Below, piece after piece: positions 22,448 to 31,431 of a DNA stretch of 38,719 nt. The position numbers were made by a program, and so were the translations under genes. The notes beneath the pieces were generated by a model. The model was not told the DNA's origin. It made no database searches and saw only the letters and a list, made by a program, of their open reading frames with translations. Numbering within the stretch: the first letter of the stretch is position 1; every line of letters starts with the position of its first letter. Origin of the DNA: Hyphomicrobiales bacterium. Its GTDB lineage: Bacteria > Pseudomonadota > Alphaproteobacteria > Rhizobiales > Rhizobiaceae. The stretch is taken from contig JAJFHU010000062.1 in NCBI GenBank assembly GCA_021775455.1, forward strand, positions 1-38,719, in the 5' to 3' direction.

Positions 22448-25400
22448 ATGAATGTCCTTGAGCGGTCAATTCCGTTCGGCCTGACCATTGCAGAAATTGC
22501 CGAGGCATGGTTCGGCGCTCATGACACGTCAGTCGGGGCCTTGATCAGGGCACCGGCTGGCGCGCCTGTCGAGTGGGAAATTGTCCCGCGCGAGCGCTGG
22601 AGGTCAGTCCGCCCGCTCGGTGACAGGTGCCTCAAGTTCGAGATTGTGCAGCATGACGGCGACAGCGGATTGCTGGCTGGTATCGGGCTGGTGGTTCTTT
22701 CAGTCGTTGCGCCCTATCTTGCACCGGCATTTGCTGCCTCGGCGTTTGGATCTGCAGTATTGTCAGCTACGCTTAGCGCTGGTCTTTCACTCACCGCGCA
22801 GGCATTGTTTGCACCATCGTCATCAGGTGCCGCCTCATCACCTGCTGACCAGCAAACCGGCCAGCTTGCCAATGTCGATTCAGACAATAATTTGCTCGCC
22901 AAGGGTGGACGCCTGCCGTGGGTTTTCGGAACCCGGCGGATCTCGCCGCCGGACGTTTGCGAATCGCACCGGTTTTTGGAAAAGGGCCGCGAGGTTATCA
23001 CAAGGGTTCTGGCCTGCGATGGAGAACACCGCCTCGAGGAATTGCAGGTCGGCAAGGTCTTGATAGGTTCGATTCCGGATGCGGAATGGCAAATCGTTGA
23101 TGGTCACGAATCGTCAGGCCAGCAGGATCTTGTCAATGTTGTCACCCGCACATTTGCCATCGGCCAGAAGCTCTCGAAGTTCAGTATAAAGTCGGATTCT
23201 GACAAGTTGTCCGATCAGTCAGATCCGTCAAATTCGGAACCGGTCCCGGTAATTATTCCGGTCACCTATCATAAATCGATGTCCGAAATTTCCATTCGCT
23301 TTGCATTGTCACCGTTTGCACAGCTATCTGATCCTGCGGCCAAAACCCGCCAGCCGGTCAGGATTTCATTCTGGAAAAAATCGGATCCGTCAACGATTTA
23401 CCGCTTGCCCGAATATCACATACAGGGGCGCAAGACTGCCGAGTCACTCAAGGAAGTGCGTTTTCGGTGGGATAAGGATTTTGGCCTTTCGTCTGCATCG
23501 CGTGATTTCAGTTATGATTTTTGGAGGCGTGTTCCGGCATCAGTCACCAGAACCCTTTCTGATGGTAGCAGCGGTTACCAGTGGACCGCTGATGACTATT
23601 TCGGAACCGGCAACAAGGATGTTGTCAACATTCATGAAACCGGCGACGGCCTGAACGTCACCCTGGACGAGTCAATCCATGCCAAGTCTGAATATGAGTT
23701 TTCGGTCATCGCTGGCCTGCCTATTGCTGATGCAGACTTTAATTCGACAAACTACCAGCTCAACGGCGTGGTTGAAAGCCTTTTCAGGGCATTTGACGAC
23801 AACGCAAACTGGAAAATTCCGACAGGTCAGGATGGCATTAGCGCAGGCGTTTCGGTGCAGTTTGCCACCCTTATCGTAAATGAGCGGCCAATTCAGGCAC
23901 CCGGTTTTGCTCACATAGCTTTGAAACTTCGCGAGGTTGATGCAAAGAATATCACGGTCAAGGCATCCGGATTTGTTGACGACTACAACGATGGTTATTT
24001 CGTCATCGACGAGGACATGCGCAGCCTGACAATCGGCGGCACCGACTTTTCAGACAACACGGTCACCGGCCTGCGAATAGATCCGTCAAGTATCCTGGCC
24101 GATGGCAATTTCGAATTCGATTTCGTTGAACTGGTCGACCGGTTTGGTCGGGTTGGATGGCGGGACGATTTCTCAAACGGTGTCGGCAACTGGACGGCAA
24201 ACAATGGAACGCTTTCGGTGTCCGGCGAAAAAATGCTGCTCACCGTGACCACCGATGATGGTGGGATCAAGAATGAAACCGACATTTCAGTTGACGGTTC
24301 CATCTACTACAGGCTCCGCATTGGTATCAAGAAAATTGACAGCGGCCAGTGCGGTGGCTGGCAGGGTCGCATATTCTTTTCAACCGCCGGTCACGGTTTT
24401 TCGGGCAGCTATTACAAGGATTTCACCGAACCAACATGGTCTGTAACCGGCTGGATTTATCACACGACGACCGCAAATCCGGCCAGCCACATGCATCAGC
24501 TTGTCAGCGACTGGCTTGCGTTTTCGAGGGTCAATGCTGACCGTCTGAACTCACAGGCATTCATTGACTGGCGCGCCGAATGCGCGGCGCAGGGCTACCG
24601 GGTATCATACCCGGCAGCTGGCCAGTCCATGATCGAGGTTATGGAACACATGACGACGGCGGGATTTGCCACGCGCCGACTTGATTCGGGTTACTCGGTG
24701 GACTGGCACCGTGATCGAACTGCCGAGCTGCCGACGATGGTATTTTCTCCGCGCGATTCACAAATCTCTTTTGAGCGTACATTCTCGGAAACACCAAAGG
24801 CCTTGAAAGCACGATTTCAAGACAGGTCAAGCGACTGGCAATCCAGGGAATTGCTGATCAATAATGCCTACGGCACTGCTGCATTTGGTGAAAGCGAGGC
24901 GCTCGATTATCCGTCGATTGATGACGAAACCCTGATTCGCCGACGCGCAACATTCGACCTGTTGCAGCTCAAGCATCGCCAGATCCGTTGGAAGGTCAAC
25001 ACCGGCCCTGCCGGTTTCAATCGCCGCAAGGGTGATCTCGTCGGCCTGGTCACCGACCTTGTTTCAGACTACGCGCACGGATTTCGTGTCGCCGAAGTCA
25101 TTTCGACTACGCAGATCCGCGTCGATCGCGAGGTGCCGGAGGGCGGCGGCGAGTTTCTCGAGGAAAGCGTCGACATTTCTGCCGAGGCAGACATTTTCGA
25201 GGTTGGTGCCTCATCCTCGGCAATGATCGTCATGCCGAGCGGTGTTGAAGAATATGTGGTCGCCAATGTGGTCGAAGATGTTTTGACGCTGGCTACTCCG
25301 TTGACCGCCACTGCCATCGAAGGAACCCGCCTGACCGTCGCACCGCGCGAGACATTGTTCCGGCGCTGCATCGTCCTGTCGGTGGAACGCCAACCCGAAC

Positions 25401-25468
25401 AACGAGCCTTGCTGACGCTGGTTGACGAGGCACCTGAAATTGAAAGCGAACTGCAAAGGTTATTTTGA
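22448..25468 (+). CDS. Tail tip attachment protein, lambda I/J-like
   Basis: This protein of about 1006 residues uses ATG 22448; the longer frame from 22352 would overlap the peptidase gene by 73 bases. The N-terminus resembles gpI, with LLAGIGLVVLSVVAPYLAPA and AVLSATLSAGLSLTAQALFA as hydrophobic segments. From about residue 135 the J-type baseplate hub begins (GRLPWVFGTRRISPPDVCES, VLACDGEHRLEELQVGKVLI). Later come beta-rich domains, including WRDDFSNGVGNWTANN, a carbohydrate-binding-like region. The fusion of I and J functions is common in smaller siphoviruses. It forms the tip and likely contacts the host. Confidence 0.85.
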   Translation: MNVLERSIPFGLTIAEIAEAWFGAHDTSVGALIRAPAGAPVEWEIVPRERWRSVRPLGDRCLKFEIVQHDGDSGLLAGIGLVVLSVVAPYLAPAFAASAFGSAVLSATLSAGLSLTAQALFAPSSSGAASSPADQQTGQLANVDSDNNLLAKGGRLPWVFGTRRISPPDVCESHRFLEKGREVITRVLACDGEHRLEELQVGKVLIGSIPDAEWQIVDGHESSGQQDLVNVVTRTFAIGQKLSKFSIKSDSDKLSDQSDPSNSEPVPVIIPVTYHKSMSEISIRFALSPFAQLSDPAAKTRQPVRISFWKKSDPSTIYRLPEYHIQGRKTAESLKEVRFRWDKDFGLSSASRDFSYDFWRRVPASVTRTLSDGSSGYQWTADDYFGTGNKDVVNIHETGDGLNVTLDESIHAKSEYEFSVIAGLPIADADFNSTNYQLNGVVESLFRAFDDNANWKIPTGQDGISAGVSVQFATLIVNERPIQAPGFAHIALKLREVDAKNITVKASGFVDDYNDGYFVIDEDMRSLTIGGTDFSDNTVTGLRIDPSSILADGNFEFDFVELVDRFGRVGWRDDFSNGVGNWTANNGTLSVSGEKMLLTVTTDDGGIKNETDISVDGSIYYRLRIGIKKIDSGQCGGWQGRIFFSTAGHGFSGSYYKDFTEPTWSVTGWIYHTTTANPASHMHQLVSDWLAFSRVNADRLNSQAFIDWRAECAAQGYRVSYPAAGQSMIEVMEHMTTAGFATRRLDSGYSVDWHRDRTAELPTMVFSPRDSQISFERTFSETPKALKARFQDRSSDWQSRELLINNAYGTAAFGESEALDYPSIDDETLIRRRATFDLLQLKHRQIRWKVNTGPAGFNRRKGDLVGLVTDLVSDYAHGFRVAEVISTTQIRVDREVPEGGGEFLEESVDISAEADIFEVGASSSAMIVMPSGVEEYVVANVVEDVLTLATPLTATAIEGTRLTVAPRETLFRRCIVLSVERQPEQRALLTLVDEAPEIESELQRLF

Positions 25469-26655
25469 TGAGCGCTAAACGACTTTTAAGCACGACGTCG
25501 ATCGCCGGAGCTGCATTTCTTGCCGAGCTTTCAGCAAGCCTGAAAAAGGTTTTTGACTATTCGGCAGGCAATGCCGTCAATCCGACCGGTGTCAACGCAT
25601 GGTCTTTTGATCTTGATGTCGAGGAAGGTTTTGCCGAGCATCCCGATGGCATGCTTGTTGGCGTTGTTGCACCGGCGACTAATACCGGTGCGATGACGTT
25701 CGAGGTCAGCGGCCCGGGCCTCGGCACAAAACCAGCGGTTTTGAATAACGGCACTGCTATGTCGGGCGGCGAGGTTGTGTCAGGAACCGCCTACCTGTTC
25801 AGGTTTTATGGCAATGAGGATGAGTGGCGATTGCAGTCGCCAGCAAGCCGCGACACCTCGAGCATTCCCTCAAAAAAAACCATTTACAACAACGTCGTGG
25901 TTTTCTCGGTTCCCGGAGCTGCCAGCTTCACGTTTCCGCATCGCGCAAATTATCGCATTTCTGCATTCGGTCCCGGCGGCGGTGGCGCTTTGCATAATGC
26001 CGGACGGGCAACCGGCGGAACCGGCGGGGGAACTTCAATCAAGGAAGGCGAGGCAGAGAGCGGCCTTGTTCTCACTCTTAACATCGGCGCACCGGGTCAG
26101 GGCGCGGCAGTCGACCAGAATGACGGCGGTGATGGCACCGACACAACAGTTACTGCAACCGGAATCAGCATGACTGCACCCGGCGGCATCGGTGGCGTCC
26201 AGCAGGCAACCGGCACGGCTGTCGGACCGACCGGGCCGATCGGAACCGGCGGTGATCTGAACTATCGCGGTGGTTCGCCCGGTGACTGCACAATCCGAAA
26301 CGGCACCGCAGGCGGTGCTGCGGGCCTGCAGCGTGACGGCCAGAGCGTCGATGTCGATGCGACCGGTGGCGCGGGCCTTACTGAAACCTATACGTCAACA
26401 CCTGCTGCAGCCTTCATCGTGACAACTCTTGGAAACATAAACGCAATTGGTTTCAAGGGCGGCATCAACAGCTCCACCGCTTCGATCTCGCAGGGCGATC
26501 CGTTCTGCGGCGGCGGTGGCGGCAGCGTGGGAGACGATGGCGGCAACGGTGGAATCGGTGCAGGCGGCGGCGGTTCATCAGACACCGGAAACACCGGCGG
26601 CGATGGCGGTCCCGGCTTGATCATCATTGAATATACGAACGACCTGGACGCCTGA
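25468..26655 (+). CDS. Glycine-rich tail adhesin
   Basis: This 395-residue protein starts at ATG 25468. An N-terminal attachment part (about 1-145) leads to VFSVPGAASFTFPHRANYRI, which introduces a glycine-rich domain with FGPGGGG, TGGTGGGTS, CGGGGGSVGDDGGNGGIG and AGGGGSSDTGNTGGDGG. Such repeats can form polyglycine type II helices, as in the S16 gp38 tip adhesin. Host-receptor contact is likely. It follows the J-type gene. Confidence 0.7.
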   Translation: MSAKRLLSTTSIAGAAFLAELSASLKKVFDYSAGNAVNPTGVNAWSFDLDVEEGFAEHPDGMLVGVVAPATNTGAMTFEVSGPGLGTKPAVLNNGTAMSGGEVVSGTAYLFRFYGNEDEWRLQSPASRDTSSIPSKKTIYNNVVVFSVPGAASFTFPHRANYRISAFGPGGGGALHNAGRATGGTGGGTSIKEGEAESGLVLTLNIGAPGQGAAVDQNDGGDGTDTTVTATGISMTAPGGIGGVQQATGTAVGPTGPIGTGGDLNYRGGSPGDCTIRNGTAGGAAGLQRDGQSVDVDATGGAGLTETYTSTPAAAFIVTTLGNINAIGFKGGINSSTASISQGDPFCGGGGGSVGDDGGNGGIGAGGGGSSDTGNTGGDGGPGLIIIEYTNDLDA

Positions 26656-26658
26656 TCC

Positions 26659-27636
26659 ATGACCGGGATCCCATTTTCCGGAAAGCTGCTGATCTATTCG
26701 GTGCCGGGCGCGCTGGTTGCCTCGGTTATGGCAACCGCGACGGCAACCGGCCAGTTGACGCAGACGCAGTTTCCTTCGGCCTCGGTTGTGGCGAGTGCAG
26801 TGACTACCGGAAACCTGACAGCGTTGCAGAAAATTTCCGCATCGGTGGCAGCTGCAGCAACGGTCAGTGGTCTGGCCGTTGAATATGAACGAATCGGAGG
26901 CACGGCAAGCGCAACCGCTGCTGCGACCGGCAGTGCGATCAACAGGCAAAGACTTTCCGGATCCATTTCGGTTTCCGCGCAGGTCACCGGCCAACTGACA
27001 AAAACGCAACATCCATCGTCGACGGTTGTGGCAAGTGCTGTGGTTACCGGTAACCTGACAGCGCTGCAGAAGATTGCCGCATCAATTGCAGCTACCGCAA
27101 CGGTCAGTGGATTGGCCGTTGAATATGAGCGCCTCGGCGGTGTGGCAAATACTGCTGCATCAGCGACCGGCACCCTGACGGTCCGCAGCCAGCTGGCGGC
27201 AGCGATCTCGGCCAGCGCAACAGCCACCGGGTCCGCCCGAGAATATGAACGCCTTGGTTTTAATGCGCTGGCAACGGCCACCGCAACGGGATCCCTGACA
27301 ACCACGCAACGCTTGTCGGCAAGTGCAACGGGAACGGCAAGCGGTCAACTGGTCATGGCAATCCGGATTGAAGGTGCGGCCACCGCAACGGCGACGGTGT
27401 CGCTGGATTTGAGGAACCGCCTGCAGATCGCTGCATCAGTTGCAGCTGCAGCAACGGTCAGTGGTCTGGCCGTTGAATATGAACGAATCGGAGGCACGGC
27501 TGCCGCAACCGGTTCTGCCGCAATGACACTTTCCAGCCGCCAGCAAATTGCAGGCAGCGGACAAGGATCTGCAACCGGTCAACTGATACCGCAAACCGGT
27601 GAGTTTTCTCTCGACTTCAACAATGATTTCGCCTGA
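26659..27636 (+). CDS. Ala/Thr/Ser-rich repeat protein of the tail
   Basis: This 325-residue protein is made largely of imperfect repeats: ATATATGQLTQTQ, VVASAVTTGNLTALQKISAS and AAAATVSGLAVEYERIGGTA recur two to three times, giving an 80-residue period. No known domain is seen. Composition and place suggest a fibrous or beta-solenoid virion part near the tip. It may be a cell-surface-binding fibre with variable length. Confidence 0.6.
   Translation: MTGIPFSGKLLIYSVPGALVASVMATATATGQLTQTQFPSASVVASAVTTGNLTALQKISASVAAAATVSGLAVEYERIGGTASATAAATGSAINRQRLSGSISVSAQVTGQLTKTQHPSSTVVASAVVTGNLTALQKIAASIAATATVSGLAVEYERLGGVANTAASATGTLTVRSQLAAAISASATATGSAREYERLGFNALATATATGSLTTTQRLSASATGTASGQLVMAIRIEGAATATATVSLDLRNRLQIAASVAAAATVSGLAVEYERIGGTAAATGSAAMTLSSRQQIAGSGQGSATGQLIPQTGEFSLDFNNDFA
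26740..27219 (+). repeat. 240-bp tandem coding repeat plus 59-bp exact repeat
   Basis: Two diverged 240-bp units run in tandem (about 26740-26979 and 26980-27219). In addition 59 bases at 26848-26906 recur without change at 27442-27500. The exact copy is younger than the diverged tandem units, so slippage or gene conversion has acted recently. Confidence 0.75.
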
Positions 27637-27669
27637 TCACCAACTTTAACCAGAAAAGGAACTAGAAAC

Positions 27670-28059
27670 ATGGCTGCATTTTCAAACTATCTCGAGGACG
27701 CTCTTATCAACCACGTCCTGCGCAATACCGCGCTCACCTCGCCGACGACTGTTTACGTCGGCCTGTTCACCACCGATCCAACGGATGCCGGTTCCGGCAC
27801 CGAGGTTTCGGGCAATGCTTATGCCCGCCTTGCCGTCGAGTTTGATGCACCGTCAAACGGCGTGACGCAAAATACCAACGTCGAAACCTTTCCAACACCA
27901 ACACCTGGAAACTGGGGAACCGTCACACATTTCGGAATTTTCGACGCCCTGACCGGCGGTAATTTGCTTTATCACGGCGCGTTGACGACTTCAAAGCTGA
28001 CGGCAGCTGGTGATCCGGTCGAGTTCGCGATCGGTGACCTAACGATCACACACGCTTAA
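27670..28059 (+). CDS. Tail-associated virion protein
   Basis: This 129-residue protein starts behind AAAAGGA. MAAFSNYLEDALINHVLRNT, VYVGLFTTDPTDAGSGTEVS and YARLAVEFDAP, then WGTVTHFGIFDA, form a pattern common in tail-tip or fibre-associated proteins of many siphoviruses. It is probably a small structural component next to the fibres. The exact role is not known. Confidence 0.7.
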   Translation: MAAFSNYLEDALINHVLRNTALTSPTTVYVGLFTTDPTDAGSGTEVSGNAYARLAVEFDAPSNGVTQNTNVETFPTPTPGNWGTVTHFGIFDALTGGNLLYHGALTTSKLTAAGDPVEFAIGDLTITHA

Positions 28060-28089
28060 CAACTAAAAACTGATCGGAGGGTTTTGCTT

Positions 28090-28545
28090 GTGACACAAAC
28101 GACAAAAACGCAACTGCAAACAGACATCACCGATGACATCACAACCAATGCCACCGGTGCAATATCGGGTTTGAAACTTCGCACGATCCTCGCCAACATC
28201 GTTGACAGTTTCATTCACAATGAGCAGCAAAGCCAGATCCTCGGCATCAATTCGCAAACCGGAACCAGCTACACCCTCGTTCTCGGTGATGCGGGCAAGC
28301 TGGTGGAAATGAGCAACGCGGCGGCAAACACCCTGACGGTGCCGCCGAATTCCTCGGTAGCCTTTCCGGTCAACACAAAAATCGACGTTTCCCAAATGGG
28401 TGCCGGTGCGACTACCATCGCGCAGGGATCGGGAGTGACGATCCGTTCAAAGGATACAAAGCTCGCCCTCAATGGCCGCTATGTTGTGACAACGCTGATC
28501 AAGCGGGCGACCGATGAATGGGTGCTTGTTGGAGACTTGGCCTGA
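28090..28545 (+). CDS. Tail fibre / tip protein
   Basis: This 151-residue protein starts at GTG 28090, 8 bases after GGAGGG; the TTG at 28084 is too close. An N-terminal helical region (ATGAISGLKLRTILANIVDS) is followed by a beta-structured tip: SYTLVLGDAGKLVEMSNAAA, VPPNSSVAFPVNTKIDVSQM, TLIKRATDEWVLVGDLA. The latter module appears at the end of many phage fibres. It overlaps the next gene by one base. Confidence 0.7.
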   Translation: MTQTTKTQLQTDITDDITTNATGAISGLKLRTILANIVDSFIHNEQQSQILGINSQTGTSYTLVLGDAGKLVEMSNAAANTLTVPPNSSVAFPVNTKIDVSQMGAGATTIAQGSGVTIRSKDTKLALNGRYVVTTLIKRATDEWVLVGDLA

Positions 28546-29210
28546 TGACTGGAATTTCTCCCGGCATACTTGCCGCAGCGGGGGTTGGTGTGGTGCAAGA
28601 CTTTGAGTCTACTGCTATAGCAGAAGGCAATACAACGTCCTCAACTACTTCGCATGTACTTACACTTCCAACTGGAATAATTTCAGGCAATATAATTTTT
28701 GGGTTTGTTTCTCTGCCTGATGACGGGATAGGATTTTCTTGGCCTGCTGGATGGACTGAACTGGCTGAAAATGGTGCCGGTGGCGGTAGCGGATCAGTTG
28801 GTTATAGAATAGCAGACGGCACAGAGGGTTCCACAATAACTGTTACTCTGGACACAGCATCTTTGGGGGTGTGGGCTACAATTCTTGTCACTGGTTCAAA
28901 GGAAACGGCACCTGAAATCAATACAGTAGAGTTGGATTCAGGAACCGGTATTGACCCTGGTTCGCTTACACCCTCTTGGGGAACAAAGGAAAATCTTTGG
29001 TTTGCAATCATGCTTTCCGATGGCAACATTGGATCTGGTCCAACATCCCCAACAAATTATACAGAGATTATGGAAAGACGAAACGCTCAAGGTTCAATTG
29101 TTGTAGCCGAACGATTGCTGTCAGCAGCATCGGAAAACCCTGGGCAATTTTCAACCTCCAATTCAAAATTCCACATCGCCTGGACACTTGCTATTGAGCC
29201 TCCTGATTAA
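28545..29210 (+). CDS. Putative receptor-binding protein, foreign composition
   Basis: This 221-residue protein starts at the TGATG overlap. The first dozen codons follow the neighbours' style (TGISPGILAAAGVGV), then the sequence becomes AT-richer with different codon choice. The rest is a beta-sandwich-like domain: HVLTLPTGIISGNIIFGFVS, WPAGWTELAENG, ATILVTGSKETAPEINTVEL. This module is often found at fibre ends. It is likely an exchangeable receptor-binding domain joined to a conserved start. Confidence 0.6.
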   Translation: MTGISPGILAAAGVGVVQDFESTAIAEGNTTSSTTSHVLTLPTGIISGNIIFGFVSLPDDGIGFSWPAGWTELAENGAGGGSGSVGYRIADGTEGSTITVTLDTASLGVWATILVTGSKETAPEINTVELDSGTGIDPGSLTPSWGTKENLWFAIMLSDGNIGSGPTSPTNYTEIMERRNAQGSIVVAERLLSAASENPGQFSTSNSKFHIAWTLAIEPPD

Positions 29211-29299
29211 AGCAGGAATTAAATGCTTATGGACCACTTCACCTGATTGGTGAGTAATACCGGTCATTTCCCCCTAAAAATTGAAAACAGGAAGATCCG

Positions 29300-29530
29300 A
29301 TGCTGATTGATGATTGGCGCGAGATCCTGCGTCACGCATGGTCTGTGCGCTTAATAGCGCTTGCAGCAATCTTGTCGGCTGTGGAAGTAGCGCTTCCATT
29401 GGTCCAGGGGATGCTTGAATTACCGACTGGCTTGTTTGCTGCCTTATCCGGACTTTCGACCGCTGGAGCATTCGTGGCCCGTTTTCTAACCCAAAAGAAA
29501 TTGAAGGAGCTTCGCGATGAGCAGGCTTAA
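29300..29530 (+). CDS. Holin-like small membrane protein
   Basis: This 76-residue protein starts behind AGGAAG. Two hydrophobic segments, about residues 14-36 (WSVRLIALAAILSAVEVALP) and 43-64 (TGLFAALSGLSTAGAFVARF), are followed by a charged tail (KKLKELRDEQA). It precedes and overlaps the endolysin gene, as holins do. It probably makes inner-membrane lesions that set lysis time. Confidence 0.75.
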   Translation: MLIDDWREILRHAWSVRLIALAAILSAVEVALPLVQGMLELPTGLFAALSGLSTAGAFVARFLTQKKLKELRDEQA

Positions 29531-29981
29531 AAAGGGTTCGGCCATTGCTGCAGTATTGATTCCACTGGTTGCCGGGTTTGAAGGGCTTCGGCAATACGCC
29601 TACTTGGATCCGGTCGGGATCCCGACCATCTGCTTTGGCGAAACTTTGGGTGTAAGGATGGGCATGTTCAAGACCTTGGAAGAGTGCCAAGGGATGCTTG
29701 TCGAAAGCCTTCAGAAGCACGAACAAGGGATGCGGAGGTGCCTTGATGACCCGGACTTGCTTCCAGATGAAATGTACGGGGCATTTGTTTCCTTTACCTA
29801 CAATGTTGGTGTTGGTGCCTTTTGTAAATCGACCTTGACCCGCAAGGCCAATGCCGGAGACCTGGTCGGTGCCTGCAACCAGCTTCCAAGATGGAACAGG
29901 GCAGGGGGTTTTGTCCTGCCCGGGTTGACCAGGCGCAGGGCTGAAGAGCGCGACTTGTGCCTTAAAGGAGCATTGCAGTGA
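29517..29981 (+). CDS. Endolysin, GH24 lysozyme
   Basis: This 154-residue protein is a T4-type/P22-type lysozyme. The catalytic set is Glu22 (AGFEGLRQYAYLD), Asp31 and Thr37 (VGIPTICFGET), with the exact E-x8-D-x5-T spacing. SFTYNVGVGAFCKSTLTRKA and LPRWNRAGGFVLPGLTRRRA are typical of the family. The first helix (AIAAVLIPLVAG) is hydrophobic; it is short for a SAR anchor, so SAR export is only possible. It cuts peptidoglycan glycan strands. Confidence 0.9.
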   Translation: MSRLKKGSAIAAVLIPLVAGFEGLRQYAYLDPVGIPTICFGETLGVRMGMFKTLEECQGMLVESLQKHEQGMRRCLDDPDLLPDEMYGAFVSFTYNVGVGAFCKSTLTRKANAGDLVGACNQLPRWNRAGGFVLPGLTRRRAEERDLCLKGALQ

Positions 29982-30373
29982 TTAGCGGGATCTTGGGCCG
30001 GTTTGCCGGTTTCCCACTTACCAAGGTATTGGTCGGGTTTTCCGCCGCGCTAATTATTGCAGTGGCTATACTCTGGTCTTATGCCCAATCTGCCAGCGAA
30101 CGGGCAAGTCGTTACAAGGTTGAGCGTGATGTTCTTAGATCCAGCCTTGATAATGAAATTATCAAGCGCAAGAGCCTTGCTGAACGCGTGTTAGATACCG
30201 GCCAACGACTGCAGGCCGAGGAGCGCACGAGCTTCATGTTGCAGCAGGAACTTCACCTAAAACTTGATGAGAATGAAGCATTGGCCGCAGCCGCCAAAGC
30301 AGCAGCAGACGCACAACGAAAACTGGAAGAGGGGGATGGTAATGCGACTTTTGATAGCCGTGGTATTTATTAG
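29978..30373 (+). CDS. Inner-membrane spanin (Rz-like)
   Basis: This 131-residue protein starts with GTG behind AAAGGAG. One N-terminal membrane segment (TKVLVGFSAALIIAVAILWS) is followed by a long charged coiled coil across the periplasm (SASERASRYKVERDVLRSSL and NEALAAAAKAAADAQRKLEE). The next gene, an outer-membrane lipoprotein, starts inside it. Together they would fuse the membranes in the last step of lysis. Confidence 0.8.
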   Translation: MISGILGRFAGFPLTKVLVGFSAALIIAVAILWSYAQSASERASRYKVERDVLRSSLDNEIIKRKSLAERVLDTGQRLQAEERTSFMLQQELHLKLDENEALAAAAKAAADAQRKLEEGDGNATFDSRGIY

Positions 30374-30689
30374 TCTGCTTTCCGGATGTGAAAGCGTTCC
30401 TCTTGGAAATGTTTCACAAGCTGAAGCCGACAAGTCCGACAACGAGGCCCGCACAACACTTGACGGCCAACATGCTCCAATCCCGTACAACTCAACCAAG
30501 ACGCCAAAGGGGCCGCTTCCTGCAATTAGCAATAAGGAGCTTCCTGAGAGTGTTGCCCGCGATCGTTGGCAGACTGACCGTAACAGACTCAGGTCGTGCG
30601 TTCAGCAAGTTGTTACGCTCGTAAAGGATTTAAAAGTCCGAAACATCATTCCAGATCATGAGGCTTCTGATGAAACGTCCGGAACATGA
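30342..30689 (+). CDS. Outer-membrane spanin lipoprotein (Rz1-like)
   Basis: This 115-residue protein starts at ATG 30342 behind GGGGG. It has a lipoprotein signal with lipobox LLSGC (Cys16) and a Pro-containing mature part (APIPYNSTKTPKGPLPAISN). It overlaps the inner spanin by 32 bases. The longer open frame upstream (30264) is inside the inner-spanin gene and is not used. It is larger than lambda Rz1. Confidence 0.8.
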   Translation: MRLLIAVVFISLLSGCESVPLGNVSQAEADKSDNEARTTLDGQHAPIPYNSTKTPKGPLPAISNKELPESVARDRWQTDRNRLRSCVQQVVTLVKDLKVRNIIPDHEASDETSGT

Positions 30690-30690
30690 G

Positions 30691-31125
30691 ATGAGCGTCA
30701 CCAATGGTGATGAATATGATGACGGTTTGACCGCAAAAACCCGATATCATATGTCTGTTTGGCGATTGCCTCTGACTTTACTGATCATTCTGGTAATGCT
30801 GGTAATATCAATTATTGTCTTCAGCCAACGCACAGAAGCAACTGAGAAACAGCTAATTGGTCCCTGTGTTTCTGCTGCCAGGTTAATGCAATCCTATGAC
30901 TTGCTGGATACTGCGCGAGACGATGTTCGATTTCTGATCACACACTTGATTGGCGATGGCGGTGAGATGGTATTGATTTACGCTGCAGGCGCTTCTTTCG
31001 GAATATTTTATGAAATCGTTGACGGCTGCTCAGAGGCAAAATTTTCAATTATCCTGGCTAGAGATATTCCAGAAATTGTGGGTCAGAAAACGTTTAATGA
31101 GTTTATGCAAATCAAGGGAATATAA
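30691..31125 (+). CDS. Hypothetical single-pass membrane protein
   Basis: This 144-residue product uses ATG 30691; ATGs at 30670 and 30658 are alternatives. One membrane segment (LPLTLLIILVMLVISIIVFS, about residues 26-45) is followed by a soluble domain. Composition is AT-richer than the structural genes. No family is recognised. It follows the spanins, so a lysis-related or lysogenic role is possible. Confidence 0.55.
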   Translation: MSVTNGDEYDDGLTAKTRYHMSVWRLPLTLLIILVMLVISIIVFSQRTEATEKQLIGPCVSAARLMQSYDLLDTARDDVRFLITHLIGDGGEMVLIYAAGASFGIFYEIVDGCSEAKFSIILARDIPEIVGQKTFNEFMQIKGI

Positions 31126-31134
31126 GGATCAGCT

Positions 31135-31431
31135 GTGCCCGAACCGAATGCAAACTCTTTTGAGGTTATTTCCTGGATTGTGGGACTACTGGTCACCTTC
31201 GCAGTGGTTCTTGTTGCAGCGTTCCGAAACATTCACAACAAAATCGAAACAAAGGTTACGGCACTCGATAACAAACGCTCGCTTGGAGACCTTGCTCTCC
31301 ACAAGCGGTTGGAGAATGTCAAAGATCAATATGTCAGGCGATCGGACCTACAGGCACTGGTTGAACCGCTGCGTGCGGATCTCAGGCACTTGGATGAAAA
31401 AATTGACCGGCTGATAAACCGCGAAAAATAG
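31135..31431 (+). CDS. Small membrane protein with coiled coil
   Basis: This 98-residue product starts with GTG behind AAGGA. A single membrane helix (ISWIVGLLVTFAVVLVAAFR) precedes a charged helix (NIHNKIETKVTALDNKRSLG, then LRADLRHLDEKIDRLI). This is the plan of class III-like or accessory holins. It is the last gene before the late terminator. Confidence 0.6.
   Translation: MPEPNANSFEVISWIVGLLVTFAVVLVAAFRNIHNKIETKVTALDNKRSLGDLALHKRLENVKDQYVRRSDLQALVEPLRADLRHLDEKIDRLINREK

Noticed and set aside
26694-27305. A 203-codon leftward open frame in the repeat protein region
   Set aside because: A mirror of the Ala/Thr-rich repeats; the rightward frame fits the tail operon.
25468-29210. An invertible tail-fibre segment served by the serine recombinase
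   Set aside because: I looked for long inverted repeats or gix/hix-like sites flanking fibre genes and saw none; only direct repeats are present.
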